Shown in pieces: positions 1 through 5,544 of a DNA stretch of 6,001 bases. The translations under genes and the position numbers were made by a program. Source of the stretch: ANME-2 cluster archaeon (GTDB lineage: Archaea > Halobacteriota > Methanosarcinia > Methanosarcinales > Methanogasteraceae). Every line of letters starts with the position of its first letter. The stretch's first letter is position 1. The stretch covers positions 1 through 6,001 of the forward strand of contig PIXW01000207.1 of assembly GCA_003601535.1 (NCBI GenBank), given 5' to 3'. Under the pieces are notes generated by a model. It ran no database searches, was not told the DNA's origin, and saw only the letters and a list, made by a program, of their open reading frames with translations.

Positions 1-223
1 GGCTGATATCGGTTGCTACATAGAGATGTTTGGGTATCTGATGCATCAAGACGGACGATACGATTCCTGACCCTGTGCCGATCTCAAGGATGCGCAGCAT
101 CCGGTCAGATCGATCGATCACTCTTCGTGCGGCGTCGATTAAGAGGTACGAATCCTCTGCCGGTTCGTATACATCTCTTGCGATCTTGATCTGTGATCCT
201 GGGTATGTGAGATGTTCTGTCAT
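1..223 (-). CDS. HemK2/PrmC-type N5-glutamine methyltransferase, N-terminal part
   Basis: Partial gene: ATG at 223-221, open for 74 codons to the left edge. The protein begins MTEHLTYPG and carries VYEPAEDSYLL (about residues 18-28), a hallmark of archaeal/eukaryotic HemK2 (Mtq2-like) proteins, then the SAM-binding motif I LEIGTGSG (about 50-57) and an acidic residue at the end of the next strand (ATDIS, about 70-74). The catalytic NPPY motif would lie beyond the edge. Family members are cytosolic SAM-dependent enzymes that methylate the glutamine of the GGQ motif in class I release factor aRF1/eRF1, usually with a Trm112 partner. The start is followed at once by conserved sequence and overlaps the TGA that ends the upstream endonuclease remnant (ATGA). 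No clear Shine-Dalgarno or promoter is visible, so it may depend on transcription from upstream. Another SAM-dependent Gln or small-molecule methylase is possible, but the EPAEDSYLL signature makes this assignment good. Confidence 0.88.
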   Translation of the reverse strand, partial: MTEHLTYPGSQIKIARDVYEPAEDSYLLIDAARRVIDRSDRMLRILEIGTGSGIVSSVLMHQIPKHLYVATDIS

Positions 224-523
224 GAACTATGATCTTGTGGCCTGCTTGTATTCATTGCATGAGCCTTGAAGTCCCAGGGAATCTCTTTGAATCCGTCGAA
301 CTCTACTCTACCGTTATTTCGGACCGGGGATATCTGCCGTACCAGACAGGTGTTTTTCGCAAAGGAATTGAAAATAAAATCCAATCCATTCCATTTGTCT
401 TCAATGAGGGAAGCCTGCATCCCGCATTTCAACAGTAGATGCTCTTCCATCCCATATTTTGGGCAGTACTCTTAATTGTTCTCCTATTTCCATTGCATTT
501 TTTGCAAAGTCTATTTTATTCAT
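220..523 (-). pseudogene. Broken, truncated type II restriction endonuclease-like gene
   Basis: ATG at 523-521 lies four bases after the methyltransferase stop. The first 40 codons (starting MNKIDFAKNA and containing DGRASTVEMRDAGFPH) end at TGA 403-401. The same frame then continues RQMEWIGFYFQFLCEKHL and reaches IPGPK before TAA 316-314. Dropping one A in AAATAACGG (about 311-319) restores YGRVEFDGF and EIPWDFKAHAMN. The reconstructed product is about 100 residues and ends at TGA 222-220, overlapping the HemK2 start. FDGF followed by WDFK gives D-x8-DFK, compatible with a PD-(D/E)XK nuclease core; FPH-W-RQMEW suggests the TGA replaced TGG. The C-terminal part of a normal endonuclease is missing. 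Position beside a DNA methyltransferase is the main support for its role. The family is not identified by name and a search of the reconstructed protein is needed. An ATG at 450 in the shifted frame gives a 76-residue ORF whose first 15-20 residues are probably out of frame. Confidence 0.72.
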
Positions 524-527
524 CCCC

Positions 528-1373
528 CTAACTTAAATAACTATATAAAGGTTTATTCAGTGAGGTTCCATGTCTTTCTTGTTTTAAAATATAGTTATTT
601 TCTTCTAATCGTTCGTTTGCAAATCCATAATAATTCTTCACGATTTCAAAACCTATATAATGTCTATTCATCGCCTTACTCACCACAGCTACCTGTCCAG
701 ACCCCAAAAATGGGTCTAATACTATATCCCCTTCCTCACTTGAATATGATAATATTTTTTTTACCAGCTCTGTGGGGAGCTTAGTAGGAGTTTTCTTTTC
801 ACCGTGCCAGTACTCTCTTTTTATTACCCACACGTCTTCTTTATCCTGATAATGCAATTTCCCTCCGTTTCTATCGCTCTTATCTTTACTATATCGAGAA
901 TAAGGAAAAAATTTTCGCTTTGTGTCATTTTTACAAACATAGAGGCAATGATAATGAGAGGACACAAATCTTCTTTTTGTAAAGACACCAAACTGGTATT
1001 TCCAAATTAAATGATTAACAGTAATAAATCCAATTTCATCCAGAGAAACCAGTATATCTTTCAGATTATTCCAACCAGAAAAAACATACATGCTCCCAGA
1101 TTCTTTGAGTATTCTATGAACCTGTTCCATCCATTTTTTTGTAAAATCGAAATACTCACTTTGACTTATTTCATTATATCCTTCCAACACGTTTGAATCA
1201 GTTCGATTATAATTATTTCGCTTCGCTTTAAAGTCGATAGCAAATGGGGGGTCTGTTATCACCAGATCAATACTGCTGCTAGGCAAAACCTTCATTCCTT
1301 CTATACAATCGCCATTATATATTGTATCAATCTCATATTGTCCTATATTTTTTTCCACAGATATCGCCTTCAT
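528..1373 (-). CDS. Beta-class DNA methyltransferase (N6-adenine/N4-cytosine)
   Basis: A 281-residue SAM-dependent DNA methylase of the N6_N4_Mtase family. It modifies the amino group of adenine or cytosine in a specific site, protecting DNA from a cognate endonuclease. Early YNGDCIEGMK (about residues 19-28) leads to catalytic motif IV TDPPFAIDF (about 40-48); the AdoMet-binding motif I DPFLGSG is near the C terminus (about 220-226), then GFEI. The order IV...I defines the beta class. DPPF rather than TSPP leans towards N6-adenine, though not decisively. All motifs look intact and there is no frameshift. The ATG at 1373 is preferred; a TTG at 1394 would add seven residues (LKSVKSS) but has no well-spaced ribosome site. 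The gene is followed after four bases by a broken endonuclease gene, making it the surviving half of a restriction-modification pair. Its codons are markedly AT-rich (many AAA, AAT, TAT, TTT) compared with tuf and rpsJ, consistent with acquisition by transfer. The recognition sequence cannot be predicted here. Confidence 0.93.
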   Translation of the reverse strand: MKAISVEKNIGQYEIDTIYNGDCIEGMKVLPSSSIDLVITDPPFAIDFKAKRNNYNRTDSNVLEGYNEISQSEYFDFTKKWMEQVHRILKESGSMYVFSGWNNLKDILVSLDEIGFITVNHLIWKYQFGVFTKRRFVSSHYHCLYVCKNDTKRKFFPYSRYSKDKSDRNGGKLHYQDKEDVWVIKREYWHGEKKTPTKLPTELVKKILSYSSEEGDIVLDPFLGSGQVAVVSKAMNRHYIGFEIVKNYYGFANERLEENNYILKQERHGTSLNKPLYSYLS

Positions 1374-1413
1374 TGAACTCTTTACACTCTTCAAATCCTT
1401 GCTGCCCAGATGA

Positions 1414-1444
1414 CATGAACATACCCACGCTCACGGGGTTCATG
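1414..1444 (-). other. Hairpin upstream of the methyltransferase
   Basis: On the minus strand CATGAAC (1444-1438) pairs with GTTCATG (1420-1414), and inside it CCC (1437-1435) can pair with GGG (1426-1424), leaving a small loop containing GTGAG and a TAT bulge. The structure sits about 40 bases before the methyltransferase ATG and would lie in its 5' leader if transcription starts upstream. There is no T-run after it, so it is not an obvious terminator. A role in translation control or as part of a structured RNA is inference only. Confidence 0.4.
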
Positions 1445-1458
1445 CTACAGCACACCAA

Positions 1459-1466
1459 TTATATCC
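1459..1466 (-). promoter_or_regulatory. Possible TATA box of the methyltransferase
   Basis: The minus strand reads ATATAATT here, within GGATATAATTGG. A start of transcription about 25-27 bases downstream would fall near 1435, leaving a leader of about 60 bases before the ATG at 1373. There is no convincing purine-rich BRE in front of it, so this is a weak call. Confidence 0.3.
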
Positions 1467-1619
1467 ATGTCTTATCCCACCCCACAAAAAACACTTCCTG
1501 CAATGCGACCCGCTCCCGACCTCCGCGCACACCCACGACACCCCTATAAGCGACAGAATAGATGACTTGAATTGAGCGACTTCAAAACGTTTGTCAACCC
1601 CCAGATGTCATGACAGCCA

Positions 1620-1663
1620 GTGTTAATCTGTGTCGGATATGATTTTTAGACACAGATTAACAC
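1620..1663. repeat. Perfect 15-base inverted repeat with ACACAGATTA units
   Basis: GTGTTAATCTGTGTC (1620-1634) and GACACAGATTAACAC (1649-1663) are exact reverse complements separated by 14 bases. The right arm continues as a near-tandem pair of the 10-base unit ACACAGATTA (1650-1659 and 1660-1668). It lies about 70 bases downstream of rpsJ. With no T-run on either side it does not look like an intrinsic terminator; a dispersed genomic repeat, a small mobile element end, or a transcript-stabilising hairpin behind rpsJ are possible. Confidence 0.75.
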
Positions 1664-1730
1664 AGATTGTATCTTTTATTGACTTCAGCGATCGGGTTTT
1701 GCGCCAGAAGTTATCAAAGACACCATCCAA

Positions 1731-2042
1731 TCAATTCTCAAGCACGATCTCTATGTTGACGTTGTTTGGGACGTTGATGCGCATCAACTGCCTGAGCGCC
1801 CGTTCATCTGCTGCAAGATCGATCAGCCGCTTGTGCACCCGCATCTCCCAGTGTTCCCATGTCTCGGTACCTTCGCCATCAGGACTCTTTCGGATCGGGA
1901 CCACCAGTTTCTTGGTCGGTAAGGGGATCGGACCCGCGATCTCGATGCCGGTTCGCTCTGCAATGCCTTTGACCTGTCTACAGACGGTATCCAGTTCCAT
2001 AGGATTCGTACCGGATAACCGTATCCTTGCCTTCTGTCCCAT
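1731..2042 (-). CDS. rpsJ: 30S ribosomal protein S10 (archaeal S10p/eukaryotic S20e type)
   Basis: A complete 103-residue protein, the usual length for archaeal S10. It contains [11 protein letters not shown] near the N terminus, GPIPLPTKK in the middle (about residues 37-45), then the loop region [17 protein letters not shown] and the C-terminal strand NIEIVLEN, all typical of the family. S10 is part of the small-subunit head. The ATG at 2042 has GGAG four bases upstream. The gene starts 24 bases after the tuf stop, keeping the tuf-rpsJ pairing found in archaeal str-type operons, so both are very likely on one transcript. No intrinsic terminator is obvious downstream, although a perfect inverted repeat lies at 1620-1663. 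Nothing in the protein appears broken. Confidence 0.98.
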   Translation of the reverse strand: MGQKARIRLSGTNPMELDTVCRQVKGIAERTGIEIAGPIPLPTKKLVVPIRKSPDGEGTETWEHWEMRVHKRLIDLAADERALRQLMRINVPNNVNIEIVLEN

Positions 2043-2066
2043 TTTACTCCAAAAAAATAGAAGAGA

Positions 2067-3338
2067 TCATCGTTTCTTGATGCTTATGCACATACCAGCA
2101 GCGATGGTCTGTCCCATATCACGTATGGCGAATCTGCCAAGTTGCGGAATCTTCTTGACCTCCTCGATGACCAGTGGCCTCGTTGGCTTGATCGTGACGA
2201 TGGCTGCATCACCGGACTTGATGAATGCAGGATTCTCCTCGACAACCTGCCCGCTGCGCGGATCGAGTTTCTTGTCGAGCGACATGAACGTGCATGCGGT
2301 CTGAGAGGTGTGGCAGTGGAATACTGGCGTGTACCCAACAGTTATCGCTGATGGATGCTGGAGCACCACGATCTGTGCTGTGAACTCATCAGCAACCGTT
2401 GGTGGATCGCTGACAGGACCGACCACATCGCCCCGTCTCACATCCTTCTTGCCGACACCTCGCACATTGAATCCGATGTTATCGCCAGGAAGCGCTTCTT
2501 CGATTGCCTCATGGTGCATCTCAATGGATTTCACCTCACCGCTCGCGCCGCTGGGCATGAATATCACCTTGTCACCCGGCTTCATCGTTCCGGTCTCGAC
2601 ACGCCCAACAGGCACAGTGCCGATACCAGAGATCGTGTATGCATCCTGAACCGGAATGCGCAGAGGCAGGTTTGTCGGCTTCTCAGGCTCTGTGAACATA
2701 TCAAGTGCCTCGAGTATGGTTGGTCCCTTGTACCATGGCGTTTCCTTGCTTTTTTCGGCTACGTTTGCACCGAGAAGCGCTGACGTCGGTATGAAATGGA
2801 CATCCTCTGGCTTGTATCCAACCATCTTGATCAGGGTGCTGGCGTCCTCCTTAACTTCATTAAAACGATCCTCGCTGTAATCAACTGAATCTATCTTGTT
2901 GATTGCAACGATCAGTTGGTTGATCCCGAGTGTTCTTGATAAGAATACGTGTTCCTTGGTCTGCTCCATAACCCCGTCCTTTGCATCGATCGTCAAAACC
3001 GCTGCATCTGCCTGGGATGCACCTGTTATCATGTTCTTGACAAAATCGCGATGTCCGGGGCAGTCCACGATCGTGAAATAGTATTTATCGGTATCGAACC
3101 TTTTGTGTGCGATATCGATGGTAATACCACGCTCCCGCTCTTCTTTGAGTGAATCCATAACCCATGCAAAAGCGAATGAGCCTTTACCTTTTGCTTCTGC
3201 CTCAGCCTTGTACTTCTCGATGATGTGCGCCGGCACAGTGCCGGTTTCATACAGCAATCGTCCGACAAGTGTCGATTTTCCATGATCGATATGCCCGATG
3301 ATTGCCAGATTCATATGTGGCTTTTCTGCTGCTGCCAT
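2067..3338 (-). CDS. tuf: Translation elongation factor EF-1A (EF-Tu)
   Basis: A 423-residue GTPase that brings aminoacyl-tRNA to the ribosome. The nucleotide-binding motifs are all present: P-loop GHIDHGKST (residues 15-23), switch I RERGITID (68-75), DCPGH (92-96), NKID (147-150) and a TSAL segment for G5. Domains 2 and 3 follow, including [13 protein letters not shown] and the C-terminal [15 protein letters not shown] ending CISIKKR. Length and motifs match archaeal/eukaryotic EF-1A rather than bacterial EF-Tu. The start at 3338 (MAAAEKPH) is fixed by AGGAGG six to eleven bases upstream; the reading frame is open further back to 3446, but that extension runs into tRNA-Glu and is not coding. 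rpsJ follows after 24 bases. The usual upstream str genes (rpsL, rpsG, fusA) are not here; instead a tRNA gene and a separate promoter precede it, so tuf expression is probably independent of fusA. Confidence 0.98.
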   Translation of the reverse strand: MAAAEKPHMNLAIIGHIDHGKSTLVGRLLYETGTVPAHIIEKYKAEAEAKGKGSFAFAWVMDSLKEERERGITIDIAHKRFDTDKYYFTIVDCPGHRDFVKNMITGASQADAAVLTIDAKDGVMEQTKEHVFLSRTLGINQLIVAINKIDSVDYSEDRFNEVKEDASTLIKMVGYKPEDVHFIPTSALLGANVAEKSKETPWYKGPTILEALDMFTEPEKPTNLPLRIPVQDAYTISGIGTVPVGRVETGTMKPGDKVIFMPSGASGEVKSIEMHHEAIEEALPGDNIGFNVRGVGKKDVRRGDVVGPVSDPPTVADEFTAQIVVLQHPSAITVGYTPVFHCHTSQTACTFMSLDKKLDPRSGQVVEENPAFIKSGDAAIVTIKPTRPLVIEEVKKIPQLGRFAIRDMGQTIAAGMCISIKKR

Positions 3339-3343
3339 ATTTT

Positions 3344-3350
3344 CCTCCTG
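3344..3350 (-). promoter_or_regulatory. Shine-Dalgarno site of tuf
   Basis: CAGGAGG on the minus strand ends five bases before the ATG at 3338. It is a strong match to the archaeal 16S rRNA tail and decides the tuf start against the longer open frame that runs into the tRNA. Confidence 0.9.
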
Positions 3351-3378
3351 TTTGGTTTGTATATCTCGTGTGATGTCG

Positions 3379-3393
3379 ATATTAAAGGTTTTC
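3379..3393 (-). promoter_or_regulatory. Probable tuf promoter (BRE plus TATA box)
   Basis: On the minus strand GAAAACC (3393-3387) is followed by TTTAATAT (3386-3379), the arrangement of an archaeal BRE and TATA box. Transcription about 25-27 bases downstream would start near 3356, leaving a leader of about 18 bases that contains the AGGAGG site. It begins only a few bases past the 3' end of tRNA-Glu, so tuf need not rely on read-through from the tRNA. Confidence 0.6.
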
Positions 3394-3397
3394 ACCA

Positions 3398-3472
3398 TGC
3401 TCCGATCGGGATTTGAACCCGAGTCGCGGGATTGAGAGCCCCGCATGATTGGCCGAGCTACACTATCGGAGC
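3398..3472 (-). tRNA. tRNA-Glu (anticodon CTC)
   Basis: A 75-base tRNA folds cleanly. Acceptor stem GCTCCGA (3472-3466) pairs with TCGGAGC (3405-3399), with A at 3398 as discriminator base. The D arm GTGTAGC...TCAT resembles archaeal tRNA-Glu. The anticodon stem is CGGGG/TCCCG around the loop CTCTCAA, giving anticodon CTC after the conserved T33. The T arm is TCGGG-TTCAAAT-CCCGA. The 3' CCA is not encoded (TGG follows), so it must be added after transcription, as is common in archaea. There is no sign of an intron. The gene precedes tuf on the same strand and has its own upstream TATA-like box at about 3509-3515. Confidence 0.97.
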
Positions 3473-3508
3473 ATACATCTCACGTCCAATGATCTTTTGC
3501 AGAGAGGC

Positions 3509-3542
3509 ATATTAACCTTTCGAGAGATCGAAAGATATATAT
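3509..3542. promoter_or_regulatory. Divergent promoters of tRNA-Glu and atpC sharing an inverted repeat
   Basis: CTTTCGA (3517-3523) and TCGAAAG (3528-3534) form a perfect 7-base inverted repeat with a 4-base spacer. Each arm supplies a CGAAAG BRE-like element leading outward into a TATA box: ATATATAT at 3535-3542 for the plus strand and TTAATAT at 3515-3509 on the minus strand. Predicted starts are near 3564 (about 14 bases before the atpC ATG) and near 3485 (about 13 bases before tRNA-Glu, to be trimmed by RNase P). With the two BREs so close, TFB/TBP complexes may compete; that part is inference. Confidence 0.6.
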
Positions 3543-3577
3543 CGAACCAAAATCTCTTGCAACATACAGGTGAATGA

Positions 3578-4624
3578 ATGTTGAAGATTCCATGGAAACG
3601 CAAGCAGGGTACCAAGAGTTATGCATATCTATGCGCCAGAGTGCGGGCGATGAAGAGCAAACTGCTGCCAAAGGAGGTTTATCCGAGACTGATGAATATG
3701 GAGATCGCAGAGATTACCAGATTCATCGAGGATTCTGAATATAAGAAGGATGTTGATGAGCTTGCACAGAAATACGATGGCGCCAACCTGATCGAGCATG
3801 CTCTGAATCAGAATCTTGCGTTGACTTATCGAAAATTGCTTAACATCTCGGCAGGAGAGTCGCATCATCTGATCTCCGAGTATTTCATGCGGTGGGACAT
3901 CTGGAACATCAAGACCATTCTTAGAGGAAAGAGATACCGAGCAACCGACGAGGAGATACTTGAATCCGTGGTCTCTGCAGGGCAGTTCGGATATCATGAT
4001 CTGATTTCGCTTGTGCATAAGGATGCGCCTGAGATCGTTGAAACATTGAAGCAGAATTATCCACTTGAGGAATATTCAGAGGAACGACTGGATCATTTCG
4101 AGAATGTACTGGACAAATTTTATTACGAAAAATTGATCGAGATCGAAGCGGTGCGCAATCCAAAGACAAAGAGTCATCGGTTATTTTCAGATATAATCAG
4201 AACAGAGATCGATATAAAGAATCTGAAAACACTCTTCCGATCTGCAAAAGCAGGGGTTGCGAGGGAACAGATCACTGATATGCTGATTCCAGGTGGGCTA
4301 AAATTGAATATGATCGCACTGATCAAACTGGCAGGTCTATCCTTCAGTGAATTCATCGCATCATTGCGTGATTATCCGTACTGGGATTCGATTTCCGGCA
4401 TCGTTACCGAGGAGATGGAATCATTGATCGATGTGGAGACTGGCATGGACAAATACTGGCTTGAATACGCTGCCCGGATATCACATTACTACCCTCTCTC
4501 GATTGTACCGATCATGGATTATATTCTGTGCAAGAAGAACGAGGTTGACAACATCAGGATGATCGTGCGCGGCAAGGAGGTCGGGCTCTCCGAAGACATG
4601 ATCCGGAGCAAACTGGTGCTGTGA
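3578..4624 (+). CDS. atpC: A-type ATP synthase subunit C (AC39/V-type d family)
   Basis: A 348-residue protein of the vATP-synt_AC39 family, normal length for archaeal subunit C. This soluble, all-helical subunit sits at the base of the central stalk and couples rotation of the membrane c-ring to the shaft of the A1 head. Family features include the N-terminal SYAYLCARVRAMKSKLLP, EIAEITRFIEDSEY, the mid-protein WDIWNIKTILRGK, a second repeat-like EIDIKNLKTLFRSAKAG, and the C-terminal PLSIVPIMDYILCKKNEVDNIRMIVRGK. The start is supported by AGGTGA (3568-3573) and a well-placed TATA box. In Methanosarcina-type genomes this gene is embedded in the ATP synthase operon, normally between the E and F subunits; here it stands alone with its own promoter, with tRNA-Glu upstream and a prenyltransferase gene downstream. 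It looks fully intact. A few N-terminal residues (WKRKQGTK) add local positive charge. Confidence 0.95.
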   Translation: MLKIPWKRKQGTKSYAYLCARVRAMKSKLLPKEVYPRLMNMEIAEITRFIEDSEYKKDVDELAQKYDGANLIEHALNQNLALTYRKLLNISAGESHHLISEYFMRWDIWNIKTILRGKRYRATDEEILESVVSAGQFGYHDLISLVHKDAPEIVETLKQNYPLEEYSEERLDHFENVLDKFYYEKLIEIEAVRNPKTKSHRLFSDIIRTEIDIKNLKTLFRSAKAGVAREQITDMLIPGGLKLNMIALIKLAGLSFSEFIASLRDYPYWDSISGIVTEEMESLIDVETGMDKYWLEYAARISHYYPLSIVPIMDYILCKKNEVDNIRMIVRGKEVGLSEDMIRSKLVL

Positions 4625-4626
4625 GT

Positions 4627-5544
4627 ATGGCATCAAGAATCGGTGCATACATCAAACTGCTACGACCAGAGATCTCTGACATGGATATCGCGCTTCCGGC
4701 ATCAAGCGCTCTTCTTGCCAGTTACCTGCTAACAAAAGATCTTCCACCGCTTTTTCCATTTATACTGGCGGTCGTTGGCGGATACTGTGCAATTACCAGC
4801 ACGTATGTCTTCAACGACTGCTGTGACATCGACATCGATAAGATCAACCTTCCTGACCGCCCTCTTGCTTCAGGCAAGGTTACGAAACGTCAGGGACTCG
4901 GGTACGCTCTTCTTCTCTTCGTTGTAGCAGCCATGATTGCATGGTATCTCAATCCGGAATCCTTTGTGGTATTGATCATCGCAACCATATCGCTCACCAT
5001 GTACTCTGCTATCGCAAAGCGCGCCACTTTCTTGAGTTTTATTCCAGTTGGATTCTCGTATGGACTCGTGCCCATAGGAATATGGCTTGCATTTGATCCT
5101 GCTGGAGTGCTCAGGAGTGTACCTGGCGATGACGTGATTCTACCGCTCCCTGCCATATTCTTCGGCGCAATGATCTGTGTCACTGACTGGGGATTCACGC
5201 TATCAGGCGTGGCAAGGGATGTGGAAGGAGACCGGCTGCGTGGTGCCCCAACATTCCCTGTGACCTTTGGCGTGCCGAAGACATCGAGATTCGTGATGAT
5301 ATGCTGGACTGCTGGCGTTGCATTCTCCCTTGCCATCGGATATACCGCACATCTCGGACCGATATACTTCACAGGTGCGACTCTTGCCGGAATCTGGATG
5401 CTATCGCAGGCAGCAAATTTCGTGCGAAATCCGGTGCCGGAGAGAGGTGGGAGATTATTTCTGCAGGCGTCGCGGTATCGTGCTGTGATGTTCGTCTCGA
5501 TGATCGCTGATGTGGTGCTGGGTGTGGTTGGTTTGATGACGTGA
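4627..5544 (+). CDS. UbiA-family membrane prenyltransferase
   Basis: A 305-residue integral membrane protein with about eight to nine hydrophobic segments. UbiA enzymes transfer a prenyl chain from a diphosphate donor to an aromatic or lipid acceptor with Mg2+. The first Asp-rich motif is N63-D64-x-x-D67-x-x-x-D71, followed by RPLASG (78-83); the second is RDVEGD (197-202). The LLRPE near the N terminus and Y126...K131 also fit. Archaeal candidates are digeranylgeranylglyceryl phosphate synthase (membrane lipid), or enzymes for methanophenazine or menaquinone; the sequence alone does not separate them, and 305 residues is a little long for the lipid enzyme. ATG 4627 is preferred, with GGTG at 4615-4618; a GTG at 4621 overlapping the atpC TGA (GTGA) would add two residues. 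Either way the two genes are essentially joined and should be cotranscribed from the atpC promoter, which could tie membrane lipid or electron-carrier supply to ATP synthase, an inference. Confidence 0.9.
   Translation: MASRIGAYIKLLRPEISDMDIALPASSALLASYLLTKDLPPLFPFILAVVGGYCAITSTYVFNDCCDIDIDKINLPDRPLASGKVTKRQGLGYALLLFVVAAMIAWYLNPESFVVLIIATISLTMYSAIAKRATFLSFIPVGFSYGLVPIGIWLAFDPAGVLRSVPGDDVILPLPAIFFGAMICVTDWGFTLSGVARDVEGDRLRGAPTFPVTFGVPKTSRFVMICWTAGVAFSLAIGYTAHLGPIYFTGATLAGIWMLSQAANFVRNPVPERGGRLFLQASRYRAVMFVSMIADVVLGVVGLMT

Larger units (their letters stand above)
1405..1613. repeat. Imperfect direct repeat, 14 bases, about 195 bases apart
   Basis: CCCAGATGACATGA at 1405-1418 and CCCAGATGTCATGA at 1600-1613 match at 13 of 14 positions in the same orientation. 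They bracket the G-poor segment upstream of the methyltransferase. The second copy continues into the perfect palindrome TGTCATGACA (1606-1615). They could be footprints of an insertion, binding sites for one regulator, or chance similarity. Confidence 0.5.
1374..1730. other. Intergenic stretch between rpsJ and the methyltransferase
   Basis: About 350 bases without a supportable gene. The part at about 1475-1550 is strikingly poor in G on the plus strand (G-rich on the minus strand), unlike both the AT-rich methyltransferase and the balanced rpsJ-tuf genes. The stretch holds a hairpin at 1414-1444, an imperfect direct repeat at 1405-1418 and 1600-1613, a 10-base palindrome at 1606-1615 and a perfect 15-base inverted repeat at 1620-1663. 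On the minus strand one frame stays open for 55 codons (1607-1440) but lacks a convincing start and resembles no family I know. It may be the remains of a small mobile element or a non-coding RNA; neither is demonstrated. Confidence 0.6.

Noticed and set aside
401..403. Programmed read-through or TGA recoding to Trp or selenocysteine
   Set aside because: A second lesion (extra base, TAA at 314-316) and loss of the C terminus lie just beyond it, no SECIS-like structure was evident, and other genes here use TGA as the normal stop (tuf, rpsJ, atpC, ubiA).
220..450. A separate 76-residue gene translationally coupled (ATGA) to HemK2
   Set aside because: Its second half makes sense as endonuclease sequence, but its first part is a shifted reading of the stretch that in the other frame gives MRDAGFPH and RQMEWIGF. 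It is better explained as a pseudogene fragment.
476..784. A 102-residue plus-strand open frame
   Set aside because: It is antisense to the 3' end of the methyltransferase; the low-complexity Phe/Tyr/Leu content is a by-product of AT-rich coding sequence.
1440..1607. A 55-codon open frame on the minus strand, Cys/Trp-rich near its end
   Set aside because: It has no ATG, GTG or TTG start with a ribosome site near its beginning and no recognisable family. It is kept only as a note on the intergenic region.
1620..1663. Intrinsic terminator for rpsJ
   Set aside because: The stem is strong, but no T-run follows it on the minus strand, and archaeal termination normally relies on T-tracts rather than hairpins.
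1630..2304. A 224-residue plus-strand open frame
   Set aside because: It lies antisense to rpsJ and tuf, both unmistakable, and its composition (Ser/Arg/Thr-rich) is typical of a shadow frame.
3339..3446. N-terminal extension of EF-1A by 36 residues
   Set aside because: The extension overlaps the tRNA-Glu gene and the tuf promoter, whereas AGGAGG sits at the right distance from the ATG at 3338, which gives the normal family length.
4890..5372. A 160-residue minus-strand open frame
   Set aside because: It is antisense to the UbiA gene, shows no domain, and is explained by that gene's codon usage.
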